A stretch of 64,000 nucleotides of DNA, from the NCBI RefSeq assembly GCF_000150275.1, contig NW_002060945.1, forward strand, positions 3,185,172 to 3,249,171, given 5' to 3'. Under the pieces are notes generated by a model, which ran no database searches, was not told where the DNA came from, and worked only from the letters and a program-made list of their open reading frames with translations. The stretch's first letter is position 1. Each line of letters opens with the position of its first letter. Below are positions 25,601 through 39,100 of this stretch, one piece after another. Origin of the DNA: Trichoplax adhaerens (taxonomy: Eukaryota > Placozoa > Uniplacotomia > Trichoplacea > Trichoplacidae). The translations under genes and the position numbers were made by a program.

Positions 25601-28600
25601 TTTTAGTGATTGTTAAATGTCTCGATAGTGTCTACCTTAAAATTGAGTAGTAGCGTTCAGATTACATGAACATCTTCTTTGAAAGATAAATACCAGTTCA
25701 TTATCACGAACCTCTTTTGAAATCTGAATTGCCAGTATCTTGTCTATTTATTATCGTATACGAGTATCAAGGTTCCTAATCTACAGCTATCTTGCTAAAT
25801 GTTGCCACTTAGAACGAATGCACACATATATGACTAGCTATGAAACAGTATTAATGTACAGCATGAATTAAAATGATTGAGCAATTACTGTAATATGCAA
25901 TTAAATTGAAAATTTTAATGGTGATGTTAATGGCATCAGTGATTTCGGTGAGCATCTGTACTTTTCTAATTATTGCACACTAGCTGAATAAATAAAAACC
26001 AGGAATAACAACTTGACAATAGGTAGACGACAATGCTTATAATAGCACTCTGCTGCATTCCAGTATCTATTAATTACCAAAGCTGTAGTCCTAATAGCGT
26101 TAATTTTTATTACAGAAATTAAGGAGATTTGGGTTAATCTGATATTTTCCTGGAGTGGTTAATCTGCCGAGATATCATAAGCACAAATATCGTGCACAAG
26201 ACACGGATGGAACAAAAAATTTTATTTGTATTTCTCGGGACATTGGTTGTAAATTAACAGTATTTCGGTGCAACTAAGTTTATTAACTTACTTACTGTTA
26301 GAATTTAGCTAAGGGGAAGTCTTATACATTTGCCTGTATCTAGTACTACAAAAAGCTAAAAAAATTCGGGAAAATTATTATTATTAACATAATGTTCGAT
26401 GACATACAATAAACATGTAAACATTATGAACATTAGCTTGGGTATGCCGTCCGTATACGCATACTAGCCCTCTTGATTTTTTTCTGCATGCCGAGCAATC
26501 CTTGGTAAAAATTTGATAGCTTTTAAATTGCCTAGTGATTGTGCTTAAAATCAATTTTCAGATCACTTTTTTCTCCAAGTTTGTAAACTTTTATCCTTGA
26601 TCAAACAAAGCGTTCTCACATTAAACCAACATTTATTTGTTTATTACTACATTTGCATCATGGTATACTTTCAATAAGCTCATTACGATCTCACATGTTT
26701 TACTTCATTCTATTTAACTTATTTGACGGAACGTAGTCCAACAGCTTAAAATAATTACGATTAAACTACTAGGGTAAATGTTACTTGCCAAAAATACATA
26801 GTTGTAAAGTAGTATAAGGTTTAAATATGGTCAAGTCGTATCTATGAAGCAATTACACTATATACGGATCTATGAAAGTTCGTCTATAAAGAAATACGCG
26901 TATTATGTGTAAGCTCAAATGAAAAAAATCTAATTATTTATTTTCCTTAATTGAAAATTTTATTCTAAAACTACACGTACTCGAGCATAGCGCGAATAAA
27001 ATAAGATTACCTCGCGTTATACGGTACATTGGCCAAATTGCACACTAGTAAATCTGACTTTCTTATAATATATCTTCGAGTTAAGTTATATCCAAATCGC
27101 AAGTACTGACAAATTTCGAATATACAAATTGCTTTATCTCTTTCATATTATTGATTGATGCACGATGATAAGATATTTTTATTGATAAGAGTGTAGAAAA
27201 TTTTTTGGATGCTAAATCGATACATTTAAATTCCGTATGCTTGTATTAGAGTCATTTTAAAGGATCCGAATTACAACGTAAAATTTATTCGACAATTTCC
27301 CTGCTAAAACTCAAACGCAATATTCTATTTTACTCATCTTAACATCATTTATGTCATATAAACGATAAATTTACATAATTCAGCATACAGTCTGATTCCT
27401 TGTTGCAGACTGGAGATTATGCATGTCAAGAATGATAGTGTGACTCAATTTATGAGTATATGCGAACATTATATTGCATCAATCTATAATAATATGCGTC
27501 ATTAAGAATACTGCAACCGGTCATGCAACCAGAAGTTGATTTTTTGGTTGTCTATTATTTAGTGTAAACATAGTTAACCCAAAATGTAGTAAATATTGGA
27601 TTATTTGGCAGCAATGTCTCTAAGAAATGGAATTTATAAAATATTGAAACAGCTGTGGTACATCTATAATACAGTAGTAAGATTTGCGGAGGCAAGCTAT
27701 CTCGATGGATTATATTTGTATGATATTATCATAGCTCAGGATGCGAATTCTGCAATGGTACATATCATACAAGTGTTGATCTTGAGATCAGTATGATATT
27801 ACAAACGTTTTGATATGTATAGTATGGTAGAAAGAGACTTGTTGGCACTAACGTAACCGTATACTTCGGTCTATTACAATGAGTAAAGTATGTGTATAAA
27901 AACACACCAGTACTGTATGCGTACACTTTGTACAGTATACTACGCGAAGTTTAACGAGCGAGGGGTATACTAGTAAATAATTATTAATACGATTAATCTT
28001 ATTATAATATTATAGCATGCCATTTCTAGCGCAATAAATTAGGCCTCATAGGTTTAACTTTTGATACGAGAATGTCTGTAAGGAGAATACATTTTATTGA
28101 ACATACCTTTTATATTAATGAATGAAACACGACTAAAGAATAACAAGTTTGTCACTATTTGATAAATTCTTTCTAAACTTCTATGAATACCATATAAATC
28201 ATACAATGCCTTTACATAGATATTAAATTTCATTATAGTAAAAACAATCAATTTATAGGTAGATAGATAAGACATTACCAAGTAGTAACTAAGTATTAAA
28301 TTTCATCAATAATCTGTACCAAATCAGACATTTACACTTAGCGCTTTGTATTGTACAAGTACTATAAACTGGACAGGTCTACAGGATAATCTTTTTCAAA
28401 TATTCTGTCGAGACAGATATGCACAGACTTGAAAGAATATAAATCACTGGATATACTGACTACAATTCACAAGATTAATAGACTAATAATAGCAATTGAT
28501 CCTACAATCACTGCATTAAACGGTCACTGCAACCAGGGCAACCATTTTGAAATACACTCTATATACTGTAAAATGTACCTGGTTTCGTAATGTCATACCA

Positions 28601-28748
28601 GTTATATACAGGTTGCCATCAATAAACTAGATTTAAGTATGCTGTAACAGTGGTGACAATATAAAAAATATAATCAATGTCTGTGATATATAATTATGAT
28701 CATTGAATGACAATCCATGACAGGAATGATGATAATGGACAAAAGAAC
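22630..28748. other. Gene-poor 6 kb region
   Basis: No exon, RNA gene or clear repeat could be supported. The plus-strand frame at 27596-27796 and the minus-strand frame at 28054-28281 are short, low-complexity in composition and have no family resemblance. A small TACTGTA/TACAGTA cluster lies at about 27908-27945. The region separates the satellite from the 3' end of the mannose-6-phosphate receptor gene and may hold distal regulatory DNA or undetected non-coding RNA. Confidence 0.4.
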
Positions 28749-31700
28749 TTAGGCCTTAACGAAAGCTCGACGCTCATCTGAAGAAGATAATGGTGTTCGA
28801 TTGCATGTTATCTTATCCATAGTAAAAATGAATCCATCCTAATATATAAAACAAACTTATTATCTATTGATTGATTTCCTTCCATAACTGTAAGTTAAAC
28901 TATCATTCAGAATTTTAGGCATTATTGACTTACCCTGATACAACCAGGTATCTTTGACCAAAATTCTACATTTGGTATCAGTTCATATCCCCGCGCACCA
29001 CGAGATGATTGAATAATAATACCAAATATTAGATAAGCACCCAGGAGGGAAAAGAAGCTATAATCGGGAGAAAGTACGTAATTCAGGTTACTTCGACATA
29101 ATTCGAACTTAAAATATTTACTTATCGATTAACAAGATATGTTGCATTCTGAAGTATAATATAAAAGCGATAGAAAATTATCTATTATTTACTATCAGGC
29201 CGCTATTCTGAAAATTGAACTAGATTTTACAATAACCTGATCGGTAGCGTGAGATAAATTTTACGTTTATCGTTGTGATAATTAGCAATCATTGATTTAT
29301 TGGAAAGATGAATTTTATATACATTCTAAAAGGTATAAGATCATTTTTACAGGATATTTCCTTAAGACTAGGCTTAGAAATATCATCAAATCATATTCAT
29401 CTGCAATTCATTATTCTATTAAAATTTACTATGCAGTCTATTAAAGCTAAATCTATATGTGTGAATACTTACACTATTAGCAAGACAGAACCTCCGCTTA
29501 AGAGTGAGCTAGCCGGTTTAAGTGTACGACATGCGCCAGCGTAGTTAAAGATAAACTGATACTATGTCGGTTGAAAAAGATTAATTAGTAATCGAAGTTA
29601 ATTTAATTTAACAAGCCGTGTCAATGTAATAAATAACCTTGTCATATCTAATTTATGAATATCTGATTTTCAAATATTATTAATTTACCTATGGTTTAGC
29701 TACTTATTTCTAACTATGATATTTATTATATGAATTGTAGATAATAACAAATTATATGTAAAATTATAAATCACTTGCAGTCCAAGGACACTATGAGCCT
29801 GACACATTGTACATTATATCAATCTGAATTTTTGATTCATTTTATCTAAAATAGTATATATTTGCATACACTCGCTACTTGAAGCACTTTATTAACTGGG
29901 TCAACATCTTAAGTAAGTAGTTGCTTTCAACAATAAGAAGAGATAAAAAATGAGTGATAGCCATCGCGTATGCGACGCTGGAAATGTAAAATTGACTTTG
30001 AGTCGTTGTTTGCATTCCATTCCTTATGGTATGGGTTTGTTAATGCTGATATCGAATACCAGGTACAGTATTACTTTGACCCCCAGTTAAAAGAATTATA
30101 ATATGAGCGCAATTAGCATTAAAATTCAATGTGTCTAAATTTTTGATAAAATTAAAAATTCCCAGTGTAATCACATCATACTATTTATAACTCTTCATTA
30201 TTATCAGCGTTAATAGGACATATTTTTTTATAGATGCACACAATATCTACGACATAAGACATAATTAGTTGCTTCATTTAGTGATTTGGTGATTACCTTG
30301 CCTGTATCGCGATCCACGATTGCATTTATATTAGCCTCCGTAGGTACAGTGGCATATTCATTTAATTTGGCTGACCATATTGCTTTTTCTGCGCAACGAA
30401 AAATCATATTAACTGATAGAGATGGATACTGATTGCCATTATGAACAGTGGTACCATTGGAATACTGTACAGAAAACGAAGTTTGACCTAAGAAGGAAAT
30501 GAAGTAGAATATTGAAATTTTTGGACGGGATTCTTCTTCTTGTTCATAACATTATGTGAATTTAATATGATGTTGGAATACGATAAATCAGGTTATAGGT
30601 ATGGCTCTATGTTGAATCTATATACTGTATATACAGTACTCGTACTTCCTTTCTATATTATGTTAATTACAGGAGCATAGTATACGTGTACTCGTATAAG
30701 GTGGTTAAAAACAATAAGAAACATCTTCCCGTGTCGGCTTTACGAGAAATTATAGTAATCATCTTATGGTTTAATCGACAGTAATACAATATAGAGATCG
30801 TCATAGTTATTACTGATTGAGTTTTATGGCTATTTGAAAACTTGTATGATAGCTATCATATTAATAATATTATTTTTGTTTCTTTTCGTCATCGACAGGC
30901 AAGTGTTTTTTATCGAGTGTCAACTTTCACAGAGCGTAAAATTAACTTTACAAAACATAAGTTGGATACAGCGGTATTCGTTGTACTTCTACCTGTAATG
31001 TAAGCACAGTTATGTTCAATAGATGCGTCAATACATACCTCCTTGCCATGCTAGATCAGAATATTGACCCACTAATAGATTGGTGTTCTCATCTATTCCA
31101 TATTGTTGTGTCATTCCAGGTACTGGATCGCCAGGTTGGACAATCTCAGTGGATGACAAAAGGATACTTTAAATAAGCAAGTTTCAGCATTGGATTGATT
31201 GTAATAGCAAGATGTTGGAGATGTAAATGACCAAGAATGAGCTCTATGATAGTGCAATGTATATAGAAATAATTGGTTAAGTTAATACCAACAAGAATTC
31301 AGGATTTGTACGGAATTATTCATCATCATAATATGGTGCAACTATTTTTTTGGTTGTAGTATTTTATCATCTTCTTTCTAGCTTGAATCGATTGATTTTT
31401 AGCTCTGCATATCGATAAAATGCATACAGTAGTAAGGTCAAATGAACTAAGTAAAGTATGCCATGAGATAATTGAACTTTTTCTTTGAGTGTTTCGATAC
31501 GAAATCCACTTGGATCTTATTTACAGTCAACATTGACGCGTTGCTTTGCCATACAGAGTCCTGTATATAACAACTATTCTCCTGTCTTGTCTTTGTGAAC
31601 TATTATTAGCTAACGTAACCTTTTCATTTCAAGACTAGTTGTATCCAATTTTTGAGCCAGAAAAAACTTTTGACAATCAGCAGTACTATTAAATATCCAT

Positions 31701-31937
31701 GATATCATGTAAACTATCTAACTTATATATACAGTTCAAATGATGTATTGATTAATGAATTATTTTATTGATTGATGATTGTCTATCCTCATCTCTTTTT
31801 CCAACTTACTGCGTTAAATTCTTAGTATCAAAAAAGGATGTCAAACCGCATGAAGCGCCATCAGCTGGACTTAATTGCATGCTTAAACCAATAATAATTG
31901 CTAGATATTGAACTAATGCTACAGTAATAGCCATCAT
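28749..31937 (-). CDS. M6PR: Cation-dependent mannose-6-phosphate receptor-like protein
   Basis: About 249 aa from six phase-consistent exons: 31810-31937, 31039-31166, 30297-30487, 29473-29561, 28934-29057, 28749-28838. The start at 31937 (Met-Met-Ala-Ile) gives a hydrophobic signal peptide of ~25 residues; the frame stays open upstream but that extension is repeat-derived. A lumenal receptor-like domain (~28-160) is followed by one membrane segment (~173-193, GGSVLLIVFFSLLGAYLIFG) and a cytosolic RGARGYELIPNVEFW motif, which matches the juxtamembrane VGAKGMEQFPHLAFW of vertebrate M6PR. The family carries acid hydrolases from Golgi to endosomes. Odd points: only three lumenal cysteines against the usual six, and the Cys before the Tyr-x-Phe strand is missing, so either an exon in 31167-31809 is unrecognised or the sugar-binding fold has changed. 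The vertebrate protein is ~277 aa. Confidence 0.85.
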
Positions 31938-33159
31938 GGAGTAATATGGTATTTTCGCAGGCAATTCTAAAAGTGATGATATAGTTGTGGAAAGGCTCGA
32001 AAGCACAAAACAACGTTGCAAAGAACTGCACTGTCTACGATCGCCTACGTCCACTCGTCTAGTAGGATACCTGAGTGAAAACACTAGGTAGAGAAGAGCT
32101 GTTGCAGCAGTCAATGGTTCGCCTTGGCCGGTGGGGGGTGGGTTAAGAGAGATGACGACAAGGCCACAAGTCACAAGACTCGTGCACCCATGATGTCATT
32201 TGGGCATGTCTCTCTGTCCGTGCTATCCTAAGCTTTGCGTGGCAGACTCAGAGTGTACAGTGTACACTCCAAGAGTACTCTATCAGACAGACGGACTTCT
32301 CAAATGAGGCCATCAATATGGAAAAATGGCTTTTGGGCATGTCTCTCTGTCCGCACTATCCTAAGCTTTGCGTAGCAGACTCAGAGTGTACAGTGTACAC
32401 TCCAAGAGTACTCTATCAGACAGACGGACTTCTCAAATGAGGCCATCAATATGGAAAAATGGCTTTTGGGCATGTCTCTCTGTCCGCACTATCCTAAGCT
32501 TTGCGTAGCAGACTCAGAGTGTACAGTGTACACTCCAAGAGCACTCTATCAGACAGACGGACTTCTCAAATGAGGCCATCAATATGGAAAAATGGCTGCT
32601 TAGTGTAGATCTTTCATGTCCCTATTTGAAATCATTAGTACTAGTTGAAATAGCGTCTACGATCTTATACAACTGTTTTCTCAAGCAGACTTTAGAAACA
32701 GATTATAGAAGATTCAATGCAATATTGCTTACTGTTCGTTAAGAAAATAACAGTCCATTTAAAATGGAATATCCGTATACAGTACTAAAGTGCTGCCATA
32801 ACCCCAGTGTTTGCCACTCTATTTTGACCCGATGAAGGCGAAAGTGTCTGTCCATCCAAGAGGAAGACTCAGATCTCAAGCACGTCTTTGGATACGGTGC
32901 ATACTTACAGTACAAGGTACTGTACTATACAGTGTATAGTACGCTGGCTGCTTTCATCAACACCACAACAAACTTTTGCGCAAATCCTCAACCTTCAAGC
33001 TGTCCGGAATCGGCTGGCCATTAACATTATTACAGTATATTATCTATTTATTTATCATTGGATTTCAATACACTCTGTATTAATTAATAAGATGCTAACC
33101 TTGCGGTCAACATTTACTCATTGCTTGCTGTAGGATTGCTATACAGCGACATCATCAAG
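31938..33159. promoter_or_regulatory. Divergent promoter region, M6PR-like (-) and TTC37 (+)
   Basis: The two start codons face away from each other across 1.2 kb. The interval contains the 133 bp triple repeat (32201-32597), each copy with the near-palindrome GAGTGTACAGTGTACACTC, and a TACAGTA/TACTGTA cluster at about 32905-32942, roughly 220 bases upstream of the TTC37 ATG. No TATA box was assigned. The promoter role is inferred from position only. Confidence 0.5.
32201..32597. repeat. Tandem repeat, three copies of 133 bp
   Basis: Copies start (TGGGCATGTCTCTCTGTCCG) at 32201, 32334 and 32467. They are nearly identical; differences are single bases such as CGTGGCAG versus CGTAGCAG and AGAGTACTC versus AGAGCACTC. 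Each unit has GAGTGTACAGTGTACACTC in its middle and the inverted words TCTCTGTCCG and CAGACAGACGGA at its sides. Located ~260 bases upstream of the M6PR-like start. No conserved open frame. Confidence 0.9.
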
Positions 33160-36100
33160 ATGTCCAAAGAAATTAAAGGTTACCTTAAAGCTGCTAGAGA
33201 AGCTATCCGTCTTAGCGAATATAAAGATGTACTCAAGAATTGCAAGGTTGGATTCTACTATCTACTATAGCGATATACGTATAGGTGATAGATAGTCAGT
33301 GAAATCACTTAAAATAGCCTCGATAATGTGACTAAATCAACGAAAGGATCCATGTCCAATGCTAGTAGCTTACAATGGTTATGTAATTCTCGTCATTTTA
33401 AGTCAGATTGAGTTCCTGTTTCAGTTCCAAGCAAAACAGTAAACAGTACAATCAAGGTGTCGTAGTGCAGGACGCTAGTCTACGGTAGTATTTTGCAGCC
33501 AATGAAAATATATGCGGTACTTGACAACCATGTTTTGTACTTTGAAGGAGCCAGCAACTCATGCTGGTATCCCATACATGATAGAATGGACAGTATTTTG
33601 CAATCTTAATCCATTCTGTAGTGGTCGTAGTGACCAGACTGCTGCAAAATGACCAAATCCAACTCTCATTCGCATAATCGCCTTGGCATTGTTACTGTAT
33701 CTACAAACTCATAACAATTCTTGCTCATCGTGAGCTTGTGATAGACATAGCGGCCAACTAAAGAAATAAAAACAAATTTTATATGTCTATGATCCAACTA
33801 GAATTACATTCGTCTTACATTCTCCTGTTAGGCCGTATTAAAATTGGATAAATCCAATTATAATGCATTGGTATTTATTGGTAAAGCTGCAACTGAAATG
33901 CAACAGTTCGATCAAGCTGAAGCTGCCTATCGGCGGGCTACGCAATCTTCACCAGATTTAATGCTTGCTTGGCAGGTAATTACAATTTGGCTTTGCAACA
34001 TTATCTTACACATTCTCTTATGCATAATATAATAAGAGAGATATAAACTTCAATTGGGTAATTTCAATCACCACAATGTCACTTATTGGAAATGGAAATA
34101 TATAAATTAATTAATTCTAGGGCTTAGTTGAGTTATTTGAGAAGAACGACGAACATACAAAGAAAATTGAGCTAGTAGAAATCTACGATAAATTATTGCA
34201 GCTCATAAAAGATGGGTGAGTACACTCATGTAATCAATTCATTTGCAAGACTATGTGCCTGATTTTGAGCTTAGTTGTAGTGAAGACAATAACGTTAATG
34301 TTGTTAGGCAAGGTGATAATAATAAAATTCAAGATATTGGTATAAAGCTGGCGAAACTGTGTGAAAACGTTGGTCAAATCGACAAAGTTCGTCTATATTT
34401 TTATATATGTCTAATTAATGTCGACATTACGTCCTATAACAGTTTTCCTCACGGTTACTCTTGTTAGGCTGTTGCTACTTGGGTCATTATTGCAGAATCC
34501 TCCGATTCTCAAGACTGCAAGACTGATTCTTTAAAAGCTGTCATCTCATTAGTAGAAAACAAAGTAAGTCGAGCAAGTTTATTACTACGTGCTATATTTA
34601 TTTATCAAAGCTGTAAATCTTATCTTACAATGATGATACCCAATTTTGTAGAAACCGGCAACTGATGCAAACCGAAAGCAAGTACGTGCACCATATACCG
34701 TATAACTATCATCCCTGTGTACTAAAAAGCGAATCTAGTCTATCTTTCGGTCTTTTAATTCTTCACTTTAAATTGCTTTATAATTGATAAAAGTACCCGT
34801 TAAATTTACCATTAAAATGGTTTATTGGTATAAATGATGTTGGTAATTTCTATATTTTTTAGTTACTGAAATATTACGAAGAATATCTAAATCAAGAACT
34901 AGATGACAAAAATCGTATGATAATGTATCAAAAATACATTAATTTGCTTTGCCATGAGGTAAACGGCTTTAACTTAGCTATAGAGACAAATACAGTTATC
35001 TATTTTTCCGTAGATTTTACTATAAATGCAGTATTCTTCACATTATTATTATTATTATTATTATTGCATGCATATGGCTATAGTTAAAGATGTCGACGGT
35101 GGAGGAAGAGTTGCTGACCACTATCGAAAGTGAATGTTTGAAATTCTCTGCCAAGTTTACCAATTCGCCTTTCCCATTAGAAATTTTAGCACAACTCTAT
35201 TTACGTGATACCAATGGTATAACTATGCGTATAACTAAGAAACTTTCCGATTATATTTATCGTGATAGTTATTATATACTTAATGTATGAAATTTTATGC
35301 TTATAGAATTTGAAATAAATACCAAGTCACGCCTATTCATGGGACTGGCTCACATCCATCCTACATCAAAGTTTGCTTATTGTGGCTTAGCCAAAATACT
35401 AATGTCAATGAGAAAGTATATGAAGGCAAAACACTTATTACGTAGAGGTAGCTCTTAAATACTAGTTTACAAATTGTTATACGAGTATATAACTCTTTTT
35501 CTAATATTTGTGCGGCTAATAAATGAATTCGTAAAACTGGTTAGATTAAGATTAACAATCTGCTTCTCTAGATTTGGAAATTAAAGCTTCATTCGAAGGA
35601 TGGTATTTACTTGCTAAAGCCTACTTCCGTTTACACCAATACTCCGATATGCAAAGTGCACTTAGAAATGCCAGTGATTGTATAGAAAAGCACCTTTCTG
35701 CGTGCTGCGTTAAGGATAGTTTGAAAGTGCAATTACAGATATTAAATGCCCAGGCTTTATGGGGAATCGGTAATAAATCATCCCTGCTATCAGCAGCAGA
35801 TATTCTAGCCAGCTTATATGATCGCCTATCGCACGATATTGTATATCTCATTGAATATTCAAAAATTAAAATGGATTTAGGAGAAATTGATACAGCTACT
35901 AAAGTAGGTTCATTGTAAAAGTTTTCGTACTAAATTTTATGCCAAATTTTGATATCTTTATTTCCCTGTATTCTTTCGGTAATAACTTTTATTATTACAT
36001 TAAATCTTAGTTATGTTCGCAAGCCTCTGAGATTGATGATACTCATACTGGCGTCATAGTTAATCAAGCATGGATTCACTTCCTTATAAAAGAATTTGAT

Positions 36101-39100
36101 GAAGCCGAAAGGAAAATATTAATAGCTATTCAGGGTACTGATGATATCGAACGTCTTGGCGAATTATATTATAAATATGGCAGAATATTATGGGATAGCA
36201 AGGAAGAAAACAGAATTGACAAATCAAAATGCCTAGCTATGTTTTTAAAAGTATGTCGATTGCTAATGGTGCTATATTTCATTAAATGAACTTTTTGATA
36301 GGCTGTAATGATTATACTGATGATCTATCGTAGGCTGCAAAGATCGATCCATTCCACTCCAATACATTTCATTATCTTGGTTTATATTATAAATCGATTG
36401 CTAAAGATATACATCGTGCGCGCAAGTGCTTTGAAAAGGCTTATGACCTGGATAAGAATCATGATGAAGCAGCGATGATGTTAGCTGATACTTGCACAAT
36501 CACTGGTGACAATGAAGCCGCAGTAAAAATATACAAAAGTGTAACCGAATGGCGACCTATTCTGAGGTAAAGGATGCAATCATTTACTATTAGTGTTATA
36601 AGTATTTTGAAATATTCTTAGCTTTTGAGTATATCGTATCAAAATGTAGTTGCAAGTGGGCATGGCTTCGCTTAGGCTTATATCAAATGGACCATATGGA
36701 TATTATAGAAGCATGTATCAGCTTTCAGAATGCTATTCGCGCTGATCCTGTTGATCCTTGGAGTTGGGAATGTCTTGGTGACGCTTACAAAGAAAGGGGT
36801 AGTTATACAGCAGCTATTAAGGCATACGCACGCTGTGTGCAACTCGCTGGAGAAGAGGACACCAAAGTCATTTATCCTTTGTTTCAAGTAGCATCCATTA
36901 AGCATCTGCTGGGTTTATTGGATGAAGCCATTGCTGACTATAAAAAAATCTTAGAATTCCATGCTGACTATGTACCAGTACTAATAGGTACTGAGTAAAT
37001 ATTACGTTGCTACTATTTTATTTATAATATTTATAATACCATTAAAGTACTTAAATAACCTTACTTACTTTTACTTAGGAATTGCAAAATCACTATTCGC
37101 CAAGGCCATGGATTGTACTGGATATAACCTATTAGATCGTATGATGGTCTACGTTCAACAATCTCTAACCTACTTGGGAAAGTTAGTATCATTGTAAATG
37201 CTAGTTCCAGGTTAAGGTTAGGTTGCGAGACACTAATTTTGTTATCGCTGTCTTGATACTATCGTTAGAACTGCAAGCCTGAATACTAATTTGCTATCAT
37301 TATGGAAAGTGGCTGGCGATTGCTGCACTATAGTTTTTGTTGCAAATAAAGAATCGATTAGGTTAGTATTTTCGTCGTACCCAAGGTATCACGACTTTTG
37401 CTCTAGTACCTAGTATTTTGTTTTTAATAGGTTATCAATACCTCCGAGTATCATTCCACCAGACTTACAGTCACGTCCTTATCTTGATAAATCGCAAATT
37501 TTGAAAGCTGGCGCCAGGTAAGTATCAATAACCTAACTTTGAAAGCATATTATCGTTAAAGACTAATTGTGGTATTAACATGAAAGTCTAACTTTTAACT
37601 TTTCCTTCAATTAATATACAAGATATTATGCTGCTGCACTTCGTTTAGACCCAAATTCAGCTTCATTATGGTACGATCTTGGTGTTAATTATTTACGACA
37701 AGCTGAGGTACGAATCAATTACTATTCAAATACTCGTATACGTTGCAAAATCTTTCTTTCTTCCGGAGATATCTTCATTTCTGCTTTTACCACTAATTAG
37801 TGCTCAGATAATATTGACCGAAGAGCATTACTGAATGCTCTCGAGGTTAGCAAGATTAAAATTACTTATTATTAATAGTTATTTATAGTTAATAGCAATA
37901 TTATTGCAACCTTTTTAAGCCTCTTTAAATAACAATGTGATAAAAGTAGCATTTAAGATACCTTCAATTGCATCGATATGTTTAGAGTTTGAAAAATTCT
38001 ATACGACTAAATTCGAAAGATCCTGAATCTTGGTCTGCACTAGGGGTAACAGCTTGCAGTAAGTCATATTTTAATCTCTTTCAAACTACCCGTGTATATC
38101 ATAATATTTAATATTAAACATTTTTTAGAGCTTAATAATCCAGCTTTGGCCCAGCATGCATTTATAAAGTCGCTTTTACTCTCAACGCAAGTATGTTACA
38201 CCATGTCAATAATTATAATCGAATTATTTTTATGATCTGTTGCTCTCGTACATCACAGGTATATTTACTATAATTTTTAATCAATCTATTTGAATTACAG
38301 AATTCGTTATCCTGGACTAATTTGGGAATACTTTATCTTCAGTATGGAAATATTGAAGTAATAGCAATATGATTAATTGTATCTTGCAAGTGCTATTATA
38401 TTAGATTAGTGAAGTTTAACATTTCACCGTTGCAGCTAGCACATGAAGCTTTCAAAAGATCGCAGAGTGCAGATCCATACTATATTGAGGCATGGATCGG
38501 GCAGGTACTGTGAAATATTATTACTGGCATTATTTAATTTAATTTAACCACCACTATATCAACTAGGCTATAAGTATTGAATTACCTTTACTTTTTTCGT
38601 CATTAAAATGCTTATAATAATAGAGCAATATCGCCGAAGTATCGACGGTCGATCAAGCTATGGATTTATTCAGACATTCAATGGATCTAGGAATGCATGT
38701 AATATATTAATATTTAAAATTTCAGATATTACGTGAAATTCTCTTAATATTAAACTATACACAGATTGAAGGCTGTCTTGGGTATGCTAGCTGGGTCTGC
38801 CAGACGATAGTAACACCCGACAAAAAATTACCGAATTATTCCCAATACAGAAACCCTATAAAACAAGCCACCGACGGATTAGTTTTATATACAGGTCAGT
38901 CTTGATTCACAAGCTATCACTCACGTATACTTTTCCAGAAATTAGGATTAAAATTACTATAGTGTCATAACAGTTACAATGTTTGTTATCTAGACCGTAT
39001 ACGTAACAATCCATGCGCATATAACCTCTTGGGCATTCTATATGAACAGCAGTCATTATATTCGTCAGCAATCGAATCATACAGCAGGTAATCCAGTTAC

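Noticed and set aside
27596-27796. Plus-strand 66-codon frame in the gene-poor region
   Set aside because: Starts with a non-ATG codon, is short and isolated, and resembles no family.
31938-32174. N-terminal extension of the M6PR-like first exon
   Set aside because: The extension would destroy the signal peptide position and approaches the repeat block; the Met-Met start at 31937 fits the family.
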